A DNA stretch of 64,000 nucleotides from Allobosea lathyri (GTDB lineage Bacteria > Pseudomonadota > Alphaproteobacteria > Rhizobiales > Beijerinckiaceae), in assembly GCF_900108245.1 (NCBI RefSeq), contig NZ_FNUY01000007.1:124001-188000 (forward strand). The letters run 5' to 3'. The translations under genes were made by a program, and so were the position numbers. Position 1 is the stretch's first letter. Every line of letters begins with the position of its first letter. This document shows positions 9,556 to 18,942 of this stretch, piece after piece. Under the pieces are notes generated by a model. It made no database searches and was not told where the DNA came from. It saw only the letters and a list, made by a program, of their open reading frames with translations.

Positions 9556-9853
9556 GCTGGGCTTTTCAGGCGTGCGAACGATCAGGGCGGACTCGATGCC
9601 GCGATCATGACATGATCGCGGTCGAAAGATCATGCCGTGATGATGCATGACGGCTTTGACTCCAGGCGCTTTGACTCCAGGCAACGATCGACGAGGCGGC
9701 GGGCGCAACCCCACGCACGGATGCGGTCTGGCGATGGCTCGGCGTCCGGGCGGCATCGAGGGTCGCTTATGCCTGCTGCCTGAACCGTCACACCCTTTTC
9801 CGGCAGGCCGACCAACCCTCGCGCCACCTGCCCCATCCAATAAGGACACCATC

Positions 9854-10228
9854 ATGAACCGCTTCGCCTCGATCGCCCTTCCTGCAGCGCTGGCCGGCGC
9901 GCTCGCGCTGGCCGGCATCGCTGTTGCCCAGCAGCATCAGGGCCATGGCACCACTGCGGCCAGCCCGGGCGAAAGCGCCGCGACGACGGCTTACAAGGCC
10001 GTGAACATGAAGATGCATAAGGACATGGACGTCGCTTTCACCGGCGATGCCGACGCCGATTTCGTGCGCAGCATGATCCCGCATCATCAAGGCGCCATCG
10101 ACATGGCCAAGGTCGTGATCGCCCATGGCAAGGACCCCGCGATCCTCAAGCTCGCAGCCGGCGTCATCACCGAACAGGAGAAGGAAATCGCGATGATGCG
10201 CGACTGGCTTAAGAAAAACGGAAAATAG
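9854..10228 (+). CDS. DUF305 (CopM-like) periplasmic protein
   Basis: A 124-residue protein with a clear Sec signal peptide (MNRFASIALPAALAGALALAGIAVAQQ) followed by a DUF305 domain. The His/Met-rich motifs MKMHKDMDVAF and FVRSMIPHHQGAIDMAKVVI are diagnostic. Members of this ferritin-like family are linked to copper binding and tolerance. ATG 9854 opens the signal peptide and follows AAGGAC. Confidence 0.88.
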   Translation: MNRFASIALPAALAGALALAGIAVAQQHQGHGTTAASPGESAATTAYKAVNMKMHKDMDVAFTGDADADFVRSMIPHHQGAIDMAKVVIAHGKDPAILKLAAGVITEQEKEIAMMRDWLKKNGK

Positions 10229-10378
10229 GACTTTCCCTTGCGGCAAGTGGCAGCAACGCCGCTTGCCCTTACGGCTGACCGCTGGCACACACGGACCAAG
10301 ATGCGTGCCGGCCCGCGACAGCGCGGTCGCACGCGCCGTCCCGCCGCCCTCCTCGCCTCCTCGCAGCCCGCGGGTCTC

Positions 10379-11416
10379 ATGAAACGCTATCTCGATTATC
10401 TCTGGCCGCTCATCGGGCTCGTCGCGGTCATCTGGTCGGTCGATCTGCTCTGGGAGAAGCTCAAGGCGGAAGCCGGCACCGACAGCGCGATCCAGACGCT
10501 GCTGGAACAGGGCAGCCTCTGGGACAACATCCGGATCGTTGCGATGCGCATCGGTCACAAGATCGCGGTCATTCCGCCGGAAGCCTTCCTGCATGCCGGC
10601 CTGGCAACTCTCGTCGCCTATGCCGCGCTCGCCTGGTACGACCGCATCGCGCTGCTGCACCTGGGCAAGGAGAAGGGCATCTCCTGGTTCTACATCTCGC
10701 TGTGCTCCTTCGTGACCTATGCGCTGTCGCACAATATCGGCGCCTCGGTCTTCTCAGGCGGAATGGTGCGCTATCGGGCCTATACCGCCAAAGGCCTCAG
10801 CGCGGCCGAAGTCGCAGTGCTGGTCGCGCTCTGCTCCTTCACCTTCGCCTTCGGCACCTTGCTGCTGATGGGGCTCGTGCTGCTCTACGAACCCGAAATC
10901 CTGCGCCCGCTCGGGCGCATGTCGAGCTGGTTCAAGATCGGCGACGGCACGGCGCGACTGATGGGCGTCGGTATGCTCGCCTTCGTCGCGCTCTACACGA
11001 TCGGCTCATGGCTGAAGTTCAGGCCACTGAAGATCGGCAAGCTCGAGGTCATCTATCCCCGCCTGCCGATCGTGGCGCGGCAGTATCTCGCAGCCCCGCT
11101 CGAACTGGCCGGCGCCGCCGGCATCATCTATTTCGCACTGCCCGAACAGGGCAATCCCGGCTTCCTGATCGTCCTCGGCGCCTTCCTGCTGTCCTTTTCG
11201 GCCGGGCTGCTCAGCCAGGTGCCGGGCGGCGTCGGCGTGATGGAGGCGGTCTTCCTCGCCGTGATGCCGGGCGTGTCGGCGCCGGCCGTGTTCGCGGCCC
11301 TGCTGATCTGGCGGTTGTTCTATCTCATCCTGCCGCTGGTGATCTCGCTGCCGGTGGTGCTGGCCTTCGAGCGCGCGCAGCTCAAGCGAAGCACCCGCAT
11401 CGCGCCACCGCCCTGA
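10379..11416 (+). CDS. Lysylphosphatidylglycerol synthase-type (UPF0104) integral membrane protein
   Basis: A 345-residue polytopic protein with about eight membrane segments. Family features are HNIGASVFSGGMVRYRAYTAKGLS, and LLSQVPGGVGVMEAVFLAVMPG near the C-terminus, as in the transmembrane flippase-like part of LPG synthases. It lacks the soluble synthase domain, so it is probably a lipid-translocation or uncharacterised protein. ATG 10379 (MKRYLDYLWPL) starts the first helix. It is 150 bases after the DUF305 gene. Confidence 0.82.
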   Translation: MKRYLDYLWPLIGLVAVIWSVDLLWEKLKAEAGTDSAIQTLLEQGSLWDNIRIVAMRIGHKIAVIPPEAFLHAGLATLVAYAALAWYDRIALLHLGKEKGISWFYISLCSFVTYALSHNIGASVFSGGMVRYRAYTAKGLSAAEVAVLVALCSFTFAFGTLLLMGLVLLYEPEILRPLGRMSSWFKIGDGTARLMGVGMLAFVALYTIGSWLKFRPLKIGKLEVIYPRLPIVARQYLAAPLELAGAAGIIYFALPEQGNPGFLIVLGAFLLSFSAGLLSQVPGGVGVMEAVFLAVMPGVSAPAVFAALLIWRLFYLILPLVISLPVVLAFERAQLKRSTRIAPPP

Positions 11417-11420
11417 CCGG

Positions 11421-12314
11421 TCAGCGCTTGAGCGCGATCGCCGCCGCACCGAACATCAGGAACGCGCCGACCGCCTCGGCCCAGCCGAAGGGCTCGCCCA
11501 GCGCGGCGACCCCGACCCCGACCGCGATCGCCGGGCTGACGAAGGCGTAGAGTCCGGCGCGGAAGGCACCCCAGTCGCGCAGCAGCCGCATATAGATGGT
11601 GAACCCCATCAGCGAGCCGCCGATGACGAGGAAGACGACTGCCGGCAGCACGGGCCACTGGCCAAGCGCCCGGACGTCGGCAAGCCCGACCCGCTCCAAG
11701 CTGAGCGACATGATCGCAAGGCCGATGCCGCCGATCAGGGTCTGCCAGCCCGCCAGCGTCAGCGTCGGCATCGCGCCCGCGATTGGCCGCGACAGCACCG
11801 CGCCGACACAATAGAGCAAGGTGCCGGCGGCCACGGCCGCAAGCCCCCAGGCCTCCAGCGGATCGCCCTGCGCGACGTTCAGGCCGCCCATCGCGCGCGA
11901 GGCGAACAGGAAGACGAGGCCGACCGTGCCGAGCACGATCGCCGCGATCTTGCGGCCATTGATCGCCTGCCCCTCGATCGCGCGGCTGGCGAGCAGCGTG
12001 AAGATCGGGATCGTCGCGAAATTCACGATGGCCGCTAGGCCCGTCGGCGCATGCGCCGTGCCCCAGAACAGCAGTGTGTAGTTGCCGGTGTTGAGCAGCA
12101 GCGCCGTGCCCAGCAGCCGCCACCGCGCCGAGGCAGGCACCTTCAGCACATCGCGCCCGGCCCAGACGAGCATCGCAAGACCGGCGATCAGGAAGCGGGC
12201 CGCCGCCAGGAAGACCGGCGGCACATGCGTCGCGCCGACTTTGACCGGAAGCCAGGTCAGGCCCCAGACGAGGCACATGACAGCGAAGAGAAGAGCGTTG
12301 CGCGACATCAACAC
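11421..12314 (-). CDS. EamA/DMT-family transporter
   Basis: A 297-residue membrane protein with ten hydrophobic segments in two EamA repeats. It begins MLMSRNALLFAVMCLVWGLTWLPVKVG, typical of drug/metabolite exporters, and has AAARFLIAGLAML and GEPFGWAEAVGAFLMFGAA as repeat signatures. Substrate is unknown. It is convergent with the LPG-synthase-like gene, with only 4 bases between the stops. Confidence 0.9.
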   Translation of the reverse strand: MLMSRNALLFAVMCLVWGLTWLPVKVGATHVPPVFLAAARFLIAGLAMLVWAGRDVLKVPASARWRLLGTALLLNTGNYTLLFWGTAHAPTGLAAIVNFATIPIFTLLASRAIEGQAINGRKIAAIVLGTVGLVFLFASRAMGGLNVAQGDPLEAWGLAAVAAGTLLYCVGAVLSRPIAGAMPTLTLAGWQTLIGGIGLAIMSLSLERVGLADVRALGQWPVLPAVVFLVIGGSLMGFTIYMRLLRDWGAFRAGLYAFVSPAIAVGVGVAALGEPFGWAEAVGAFLMFGAAAIALKR

Positions 12315-12408
12315 GGCTTAGCCGCAGCCTTGGAGGCTGACCATTGCGTGCCTCGCATCGCGCCCCCGTGGAAACGCGAGCGCCCCGCTCTCCGATAACT
12401 GGAGCTTG

Positions 12409-12557
12409 ATGATTTTGCGTGGAAACACGCCGTCATCCTGGGCGACCGAAGGTCGGCCCGGGATCCATCATAGAGCTCTGCTCCCTACGATGGATCCCGG
12501 AGCTGCGCGGCTTCGCCGCTTGTCCAGGATGACATGAGGTTTCCAGATCAAATCATC
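12409..12557. repeat. Dispersed palindromic repeat, copy 1
   Basis: An imperfect palindrome of about 150 bases whose arms include GTCATCCTGGGCGACCGAAG and GGATCCATC, with an internal loop CTGCTCCC. A near-identical copy in reverse orientation lies at 23291-23437. It has no start or stop structure of a gene and lies between the EamA gene and flhA. Confidence 0.85.
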
Positions 12558-12584
12558 ACGCTCTCGAAAAACCGTTCGAAATCC

Positions 12585-12709
12585 GAGCCCTCATCCTGAG
12601 GAGCCGCGGAACGCGGCGTCTCGAAGGATGTTCCAGATGGTTCCCGAGCCTCCTGAACCATCCTTCGAGACGCCACTCCTGCCGGAATGGCTCCTCAGGA
12701 TGAGGGCTC
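12585..12709. repeat. Second type of palindromic intergenic repeat
   Basis: The ends are perfect inverted repeats (GAGCCCTCATCCTGAGGAGC at 12585 against its complement ending at 12709), and inner arms carry GGCGTCTCGAAGGATG and its complement. Such CATCC/GGATG palindromes are common intergenic repeats in Hyphomicrobiales. It ends 16 bases from the flhA stop, so it may also act as a transcript end. Confidence 0.8.
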
Positions 12710-12725
12710 AACAAGCCAAGCGCCG

Positions 12726-14849
12726 TCAGACGCTGCCGACCGTCTTCAGCCGCACGCGCGGGTGGATTTCCGCCTGCGAGAGCACCGGCGTCTCGCGCCG
12801 GAAGCGCTCGATGATCTGGCGCACGAAGGGCCGCGCCAACCCCGACGTCACCAGCGAGGGCATCTCGCCGATGCGCGCCGCATCCTCGAACTTCTCGCGG
12901 ACGTGATGCACGAATTCCTGCAGTCGCGAGGGCTGCATGGCGAGGTGCCGGTCCTCGCCCTGGCCGATGATCGATTCGGCGAAGACGCTCTCCCAGGCCG
13001 GCGACAGCGTGATGATCGGCAAGGTGCCCTGCCCGTTCGAGAACTGCGCGCAGATTTGCCGGGCAAGCCGCATGCGGACATGCTCGGCGATGTCGCGCGG
13101 ATTCTTGATGCCGCCGGCGACCTCGGCGATGCCCTCGATGATCGTGGCGAGATCGCGGATCGAGATGCGCTCGGACAGGAGCAGTTGCAGCACGCGCTGG
13201 ATGCCGGTGGTCGAGATCTGGCTCGGAACGATTTCCTTGACCAGATCGGCATGGTCCTTCTGCAATTCGCGCAGCAGCTTCTGCACCTCGCCATGCGAGA
13301 GCAGCTCCGGCATGTGCGATTTCAGCACTTCGGTCAGATGCGTCGAAATCACGGTCGCGGCGTCGACCACGGTGAAGCCGCGCAACTGCGCCTCGTCCTG
13401 CAGCGCCGCGTCGATCCAGGTGGCAGGCAGGCCGAAGGTCGGCTCCAGCACGTTATGGCCGGGCAGGTTCACGCTGCCGCCCATCGGGTCCATCGCCATG
13501 AACTGGCCGGCATAGACGATGCCATGGCCCGCATCGATCTCCTTGATCTTGATGTAGTAGTGGTTCGCCTCGAGCTGGACGTTGTCGACGATGCGCACCG
13601 CCGGCATGACGAAGCCGAGCTCGGCCGCAAGCTGGCGGCGCAGCGCCCGTACCTGGTCGGTCAGCCTGTCCTGCCCGCCGGCGGCATTGACCAGCGGCAG
13701 CAGGCCGTAGCCGATCTCGATCTTGAGTTCGTCGAGCTTGAGCAGATCGTTGAGCGTCTCTTCCTTCGGCGTGCCATCGGCCGAGAGCGGGGACGCCGCC
13801 TGCGCCGCGACCACATCCTCGGCCTCCTTGACCTTGGCGAGCTTGCCGAAATGCCGGGCGAGCCAGCCCGAACCGCCAGCCAGCAGAAGAAAAGGCAGCA
13901 TCGGAATGCCCGGCAGGACCGCGATCAGCAGCATGACCGCCGCCGACATGCCGAGCGCCTTGGGATAGCCCGAGAGCTGCTTGCCGAGCGCCTTGTCGGC
14001 CGCGCCGCGCACGCCCGACTTCGAGACGAGCAGGCCCGCCGCGGTCGAGACGATCAGCGCCGGGATCTGGCTGACCAGCCCGTCGCCGACTGTCAGCATC
14101 GTGTAGTTATGTGCGGCGGCGCCGAAGCTCATGCCCTGCTGGGCAACGCCGATGATGATGCCGCCGAGCACGTTGATGAAGGTGATCAGCAGCGCCGCAA
14201 TGGCGTCGCCGCGCACGAATTTCGAGGCGCCGTCCATCGAGCCGAAGAAGTTCGCCTCGTCTTCCAGCGCCTTGCGGCGAACTTTGGCGACGTCCTGATC
14301 GATCAGCCCGGCCGAAAGATCGGCGTCGATCGCCATCTGCTTGCCGGGCATGGCGTCGAGCGCAAACCGCGCCGCGACTTCGGCGATACGGCCCGAGCCC
14401 TTGGTGATGACGACGAAGTTGACGATGATCAGGATGGTGAAGACGATCACCCCGATCACGAAATTGCCGCTCATCACGAAATTGGCGAAGGCCTCGATGA
14501 CATGGCCGGCCGCCGCGCCGCCCTCATGTCCATGCGCCAGGATCAGGCGCGTCGAGGCGAGGTTCAGCGCCAGCCGGAACATGGTGACGATCAGCAGCAC
14601 CGTCGGAAAGGCCGAGAATTCCAGCGGCTCCTCGATGAACAGCGCCGTCATCAGCACCAGCACGGAGAGGATGATCGAAAGCGCCAGCAGCAGGTCGAGC
14701 AGGACCGCCGGCAGCGGGAAGATGAGCACCACGAGGATGCCCATGACGCCGATCGCCAGGAAGAGATCCGGCCGGTTGAAGAGTTTCCCCAACGCGCCGC
14801 GGTCGGGCATGTTGAAGCCGCCGCCTTGACCTGCCGTCACATCGGTCAT
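12726..14849 (-). CDS. flhA: Flagellar export gate protein FlhA
   Basis: The 707-residue protein has about eight N-terminal membrane segments (from LFLAIGVMGILVVLIF), the conserved cytoplasmic FHIPEP-type loop region containing GSGRIAEVAARFALDAMPGKQMAIDADLSAGLI, and a long cytoplasmic C-terminal domain (QLAAELGFVMPAVRI...). FlhA is the central ring of the flagellar type III export gate. ATG 14849 (MTDVTAGQGGGF) was chosen; the frame extends further upstream without family resemblance. A CtrA-like box lies about 110 bases upstream. Confidence 0.96.
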   Translation of the reverse strand: MTDVTAGQGGGFNMPDRGALGKLFNRPDLFLAIGVMGILVVLIFPLPAVLLDLLLALSIILSVLVLMTALFIEEPLEFSAFPTVLLIVTMFRLALNLASTRLILAHGHEGGAAAGHVIEAFANFVMSGNFVIGVIVFTILIIVNFVVITKGSGRIAEVAARFALDAMPGKQMAIDADLSAGLIDQDVAKVRRKALEDEANFFGSMDGASKFVRGDAIAALLITFINVLGGIIIGVAQQGMSFGAAAHNYTMLTVGDGLVSQIPALIVSTAAGLLVSKSGVRGAADKALGKQLSGYPKALGMSAAVMLLIAVLPGIPMLPFLLLAGGSGWLARHFGKLAKVKEAEDVVAAQAASPLSADGTPKEETLNDLLKLDELKIEIGYGLLPLVNAAGGQDRLTDQVRALRRQLAAELGFVMPAVRIVDNVQLEANHYYIKIKEIDAGHGIVYAGQFMAMDPMGGSVNLPGHNVLEPTFGLPATWIDAALQDEAQLRGFTVVDAATVISTHLTEVLKSHMPELLSHGEVQKLLRELQKDHADLVKEIVPSQISTTGIQRVLQLLLSERISIRDLATIIEGIAEVAGGIKNPRDIAEHVRMRLARQICAQFSNGQGTLPIITLSPAWESVFAESIIGQGEDRHLAMQPSRLQEFVHHVREKFEDAARIGEMPSLVTSGLARPFVRQIIERFRRETPVLSQAEIHPRVRLKTVGSV

Positions 14850-14959
14850 CGACCAGCCCACTCCCGCCGCCAGGCGAACTCGTCCGCGAGCGGACATGCG
14901 CCGCGACAGACATGCGCCTCGACAGAGGCATAACCCGGCAATTCTTGCCGGGTGCATGG

Positions 14960-14974
14960 TAAACGAGTGGTTAA
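14960..14974 (-). promoter_or_regulatory. CtrA-like box upstream of flhA
   Basis: On the minus strand the sequence reads TTAA-CCACTCG-TTTA, i.e. the TTAA-N7-TTAA CtrA consensus with one mismatch. It shares its context (CCAC..G..TACCATG) with the box upstream of fliF. The position suits an early flagellar promoter. Confidence 0.55.
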
Positions 14975-15133
14975 GACAGTCGAAAAAATGGGCCGCGGAA
15001 CCTTTCCCTGAACGGATCGTTATCAATCTGCCGCGTTGTCGCCCCATTGCGCCGCACTACTCGGCGCCGCACTACTCGCGCAGGGGTCGATAAAATTGGT
15101 TTTGCAAACCCTTGAAGACCGGCAAGACCGCAG

Positions 15134-15478
15134 ATGTTGGAGGAAGACTTGGATAGACGTTCTTTTGTGATGAGCCTTTTCGGTGGCCTCGCAGCAGCGA
15201 GCCTGGGTGGCACAGCCATTGCCCAGGCAGCCTCGCGCAAGCCGGATCTTACTCCCGCGATGCCCGCCACCGACGAGATCAGCGCAGCGACCAAGGCCGG
15301 CCTCGACAAGGCGGATGCCGATTTCAACCAGGTGGTGGTGCGTGAGCGTACCGTCGTGCGCCGTCCCTACCCCTATCGCCGCCCCGTCGTGGTGCGCCAG
15401 CGGACCGTCGTTCGCCGCCGCCCCGCGCCCTATTATCGTCGTCCGGTCGTCGTGCGCCGGCGCGTGATCGTCCGCTGA
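15134..15478 (+). CDS. Small Tat-type secreted Arg/Val-rich protein
   Basis: This 114-residue protein has a twin-arginine-like leader (DRRSFVMSLFGGLAAASLGGTAIAQAA). A short acidic middle contains LDKADADFNQVVV, and the tail is a basic repeat of RRPVVV, RTVVRR and YRRP units. The architecture and leader match the protein at 17157-17513, so the two are paralogues. Function is not recognised; an extracytoplasmic structural or envelope role is only a guess. It is followed by a strong terminator. Confidence 0.75.
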   Translation: MLEEDLDRRSFVMSLFGGLAAASLGGTAIAQAASRKPDLTPAMPATDEISAATKAGLDKADADFNQVVVRERTVVRRPYPYRRPVVVRQRTVVRRRPAPYYRRPVVVRRRVIVR

Positions 15479-15497
15479 TAGAACTGCCATCAAACGA

Positions 15498-15524
15498 GGG
15501 CGGCGGCCGTGGCCGCCGCCCTTT
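15498..15524 (+). terminator. Rho-independent terminator
   Basis: A perfect 11-bp GC stem (GGGCGGCGGCC/GGCCGCCGCCC) with a 2-base loop is followed by TTTCT. It ends the small secreted-protein gene. Confidence 0.75.
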
Positions 15525-15579
15525 CTACAAATAACCAGACCGGCCTTGAGCCGGCCGAGATGCAAGGGGGAACGCCGGC

Positions 15580-17037
15580 ATGGCGACGCCGGACACATCC
15601 GTTCAGCCAGCTATCGCCGAGGTGGCGATCGCAACCGATGTGCCCGCCAGGCTCGATCGCCTGCCCTGGTCGCATTTTCACACGCTGGTCGTCGTAGCCC
15701 TCGGCGTCACCTGGATCCTCGATGGGCTCGAGGTCACGCTCGCCGGCTCCGTGTCGGGTGCGCTGAAGGAAAGCCCGACGCTGCGCTTCACCAATACCGA
15801 GATCGGCATGGCGGGCGCAGCCTATATCGCCGGGGCGGTGCTGGGTGCGCTCTTCTTCGGCTGGCTCACCGACCGTCTGGGCCGCAAGAAGCTCTTCACG
15901 ATCACACTGCTGATCTATCTCGTCGCGACCGCCGCAACGGCCTTTTCCTGGAGCTTCGCCAGCTTCATCGTCTTTCGCTTCTTCACCGGCATGGGCATCG
16001 GCGGCGAATACACCGCGATCAATTCGACGATCCAGGAACTGGTGCCCGCCCGCGTGCGCGGCTGGGTCGATCTCGTCATCAACGGTTCGTTCTGGGTCGG
16101 CGCGGCGCTTGGCGCGATCGGCGCGATCGTGCTTCTCGACCCAGCCCATATCGATCCCGAACTGGGCTGGCGGCTGGCCTTCTTCATCGGCGCGGCCCTT
16201 GGCCTGATCATCCTCGTTCTCAGGCAGTGGATCCCCGAAAGTCCGCGCTGGCTGATCAGCCACGGGCGGCAGGAGGAAGCCACCGCGATCGTGACCGCGA
16301 TCGAGGCCAGCGCCGGAGTGACCTACAGCCCCGCCGAGAACCTGCCGCAGACCCGGCTGCGCCCCCGTGCGATCACGCCGCTGGGAGAGGTCTTCAACAC
16401 GCTGTTCGTGGTCCACCGGCAGCGCGCCCTTGTCGGACTGGCGCTGATGGTCTCGCAGGCCTTCTTCTACAATGCGATCTTCTTCACCTATGCGCTGATC
16501 CTGACCGATTTCTACAAGGTGCCGTCGCAGGCCATCGGCTGGTTCATCCTGCCCTTCGCCGCCGGCAATTTCCTCGGCCCGCTCATCCTCGGCCGCTTGT
16601 TCGACACGCTGGGCCGGCGCCTGATGATCGCGGTGACCTATGCGCTCTCGGGCCTGCTGCTGACCGGGACCGGCTATCTGTTCTGGCAGGATCTCCTGAC
16701 CGCATCGCAGCTCACCCTGTGCTGGAGCGTCGTCTTCTTCTTCGCCTCGGCTGCCGCGAGTTCGGCCTATCTCACCGTCAGCGAGACCTTCCCGGTCGAG
16801 ATGCGGGCGCTGGCGATCGCGGCGTTCTATGCGGTCGGGACGGGTGCCGGCGGCATTGCCGGCCCCTGGCTCTTCGGCATCCTGATCGACACCGGCTCGC
16901 GCGGCAGCGTCTTTGCCGGATACGTGTTCGGCGCCATCCTGATGCTGGCGGCGGCCGTCGTAGCATCCCTGTTTGCTGTTCGCGCCGAGCGCAAGCCGCT
17001 GGAAACGGTCGCGCGACCGCTCAATGCATTGGATTAA
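15580..17037 (+). CDS. MFS transporter, sugar/aromatic-acid porter type
   Basis: A 485-residue protein with twelve membrane segments. MFS signatures are GWLTDRLGRKKLF after helix 2, RFFTGMGIGGEYTAINSTIQELVPARVRG near helix 4, and PESPRWL before the central loop, the pattern of the sugar and aromatic-acid/H+ symporter families. Substrate is unknown. It lies between the two paralogous secreted-peptide genes. Confidence 0.9.
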   Translation: MATPDTSVQPAIAEVAIATDVPARLDRLPWSHFHTLVVVALGVTWILDGLEVTLAGSVSGALKESPTLRFTNTEIGMAGAAYIAGAVLGALFFGWLTDRLGRKKLFTITLLIYLVATAATAFSWSFASFIVFRFFTGMGIGGEYTAINSTIQELVPARVRGWVDLVINGSFWVGAALGAIGAIVLLDPAHIDPELGWRLAFFIGAALGLIILVLRQWIPESPRWLISHGRQEEATAIVTAIEASAGVTYSPAENLPQTRLRPRAITPLGEVFNTLFVVHRQRALVGLALMVSQAFFYNAIFFTYALILTDFYKVPSQAIGWFILPFAAGNFLGPLILGRLFDTLGRRLMIAVTYALSGLLLTGTGYLFWQDLLTASQLTLCWSVVFFFASAAASSAYLTVSETFPVEMRALAIAAFYAVGTGAGGIAGPWLFGILIDTGSRGSVFAGYVFGAILMLAAAVVASLFAVRAERKPLETVARPLNALD

Positions 17038-17156
17038 GGTTTGTCCCGAGCAACTTTAGGGATGATCGAAGAAAACCCGGCGGAGAGGAACAATTGTCCG
17101 CAGAATGCGTTATCGTTCACTGTCATTGTCCGCGCTAATGCGGGCAGCAAGATGCG

Positions 17157-17513
17157 GTGAAAACAGTCTGGGAGGACGTCGTGGATAGACGCTCATTCAT
17201 AATGACCCTGATCGGCGGCATGGCCGCAGCCAGTATCGGCGGCATCGCTGCCGTGGAAGCTGCCCAGCCCAAGATCGCACCGCTTGCAGGCCCAGCGCCT
17301 GCCAAGGACGAGGAAGCCCTCGCCGCGGATATGAAGGACGCGCTCGACAAGAGCGACGCCGAATTCAGTCAGTATTATTATTATCGCCGGCCGCGCTATT
17401 ATGCGCGCCCGCGTTATTACGCGCGCCCACGTTACTATGCCCGGCCGCGCTACTATGCCCGCCCGCGTTATTATGGCAGGCCTCGCTACTATGGTGGCTA
17501 TCGCCGCTGGTGA
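17157..17513 (+). CDS. Small Tat-type secreted Tyr/Arg-rich repeat protein
   Basis: A 118-residue protein with a twin-arginine-like leader (VDRRSFIMTLIGGMAAASIGGIAAVEAA), an acidic spacer with LDKSDAEFSQ, and a C-terminal run of about six RPRYYA hexapeptide repeats ending GGYRRW. It is the paralogue of the protein at 15134. The start is the GTG at 17157 or a GTG eight codons later. Highly basic, tyrosine-rich tails suggest an envelope or surface role, but the function is unknown. Confidence 0.75.
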   Translation: MKTVWEDVVDRRSFIMTLIGGMAAASIGGIAAVEAAQPKIAPLAGPAPAKDEEALAADMKDALDKSDAEFSQYYYYRRPRYYARPRYYARPRYYARPRYYARPRYYGRPRYYGGYRRW

Positions 17514-17533
17514 TCTGACATAGGCAAGCCCGG

Positions 17534-18898
17534 TCAGGCGGCACTCGTGCGCGCCTGGCCGGGTTCTGCGACAGTAATGCCCGCCGAGCTGTATTCGCTC
17601 AGCTTGTTGCGCAGCGTCCTGATTGAAATGCCGAGAATCTTGGCCGCATGCGTGCGGTTGCCCAAGCAGTGGTCCAACGTATCCAGGATCAGCTCGCGTT
17701 CGACATCGGCGACGGTGTGGCCGACCAGCGAACGCGTCACCGCCTCCGCAGTCTGCGCCGCGCGTGCGGCCGGGTCCCGCGAGCTTGCCGGGCCCAATGT
17801 CTCGCCTTCCGGCGTCATCACCGCCTCGGCCCCGATTTCGGGCCCCTTGGCCAGCAGCACCGCGCGGTGAATCGTGTTTTCCAGCTCGCGCACATTGCCG
17901 CGCCACGCATTGGCGAGCAGGATCTTGCGCGCATCTGACGCCACCGGCCGCAACGGCACGCCGTTGATCTCGGCGTATTTGCGGGCGAAGTGATCGGCCA
18001 GCGCCAGAATGTCGCCAGGACGCTCGCGCAGTGCGGGAAGCCGCAGATGCACGACGTTCAGCCGGTAGAACAGATCCTCGCGGAACGAGCCTTCGCGCAC
18101 GGCGTCGCCGAGATTGCGGTTCGAAGTCGCGATGATCCGCAGGTCGACCTTGACCGGCTGGGTCCCGCCGACACGGTCGATCATCCGCTCCTGCAGGGCG
18201 CGCAAGAGCTTGGCCTGAAGCCGGACGTCCATCTCGGAGATTTCGTCGAGCAGCAAGGTGCCGCCATTGGCCTCCTCGAACTTGCCGATGCGCCGCGCGA
18301 TCGCGCCGGTGAAGGCGCCCTTCTCATGGCCGAACAGCTCGGATTCGAGCAGGTTGTCAGGGATCGCCGCGCAATTGACCGCGACGAACGGCTTGTCCTT
18401 GCGCAGTGATTTCTGATGCAGATGGCGCGCGATCACCTCCTTGCCGGTGCCGCTCTCGCCGGTGACCAGCACGGGCGCATCGGAACGGGCGATCTGCGAG
18501 GCCAACTGGACGACGCGCTCCATCGCCGGATCCTTCCAGATCAGGCTGGACTGGTCGGCTGCGACCGCCTCCAGAACGGCGGCGATCAGTTCAGGATCGG
18601 GCGGCAGCGGCACATATTCGCGTGCGCCGGCCTGGATTGCGGCGACAGCTGCACGCGCATCGGTGGAGGTGCCGCAGGCGACGATCGGCGTGCGGATGCG
18701 CTCGGCTTCCAGCGCCGCGACGAACTGCGCGATCGGCAGCGTCACATCGATCATCAGGAGATCGGCGCCCTTGGCGCGCAGCACGGCCAGCGTCTGGTCG
18801 AGGCTTTCGGTATGCGTCACGCTCGCGCCATGGGAAATCGCGATCCTGGCGGCAGCGATGATCTGTCCCTTGAGACCGCCGGCAATAATGAGGCGCAT
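17534..18898 (-). CDS. flbD: Sigma-54-dependent flagellar regulator FlbD
   Basis: The 454-residue protein starts with a degenerate receiver: the first acidic pair is missing and YVPLPPDP replaces the lysine region, as in Caulobacter FlbD. The AAA+ domain follows, with Walker A GESGTGKE, the sigma-54 contact motif GAFTGA and Walker [11 protein letters not shown] Fis-type HTH ends it ([18 protein letters not shown]). It activates late flagellar genes with sigma-54. It is the last gene of the leftward fliF-fliG-fliH-fliN-flbD run. Confidence 0.95.
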   Translation of the reverse strand: MRLIIAGGLKGQIIAAARIAISHGASVTHTESLDQTLAVLRAKGADLLMIDVTLPIAQFVAALEAERIRTPIVACGTSTDARAAVAAIQAGAREYVPLPPDPELIAAVLEAVAADQSSLIWKDPAMERVVQLASQIARSDAPVLVTGESGTGKEVIARHLHQKSLRKDKPFVAVNCAAIPDNLLESELFGHEKGAFTGAIARRIGKFEEANGGTLLLDEISEMDVRLQAKLLRALQERMIDRVGGTQPVKVDLRIIATSNRNLGDAVREGSFREDLFYRLNVVHLRLPALRERPGDILALADHFARKYAEINGVPLRPVASDARKILLANAWRGNVRELENTIHRAVLLAKGPEIGAEAVMTPEGETLGPASSRDPAARAAQTAEAVTRSLVGHTVADVERELILDTLDHCLGNRTHAAKILGISIRTLRNKLSEYSSAGITVAEPGQARTSAA

Positions 18899-18942
18899 GG
18901 CTCAGGCCCTTCCGTTTGAAGTCGTATCGCGCCGGCCGGTCA

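Noticed and set aside
12687-14933. A 748-codon open frame on the plus strand, antisense to flhA
   Set aside because: It is a shadow frame of a GC-rich gene. The composition (His/Arg/Gln-rich) matches no family, while the minus-strand frame is a full FlhA.
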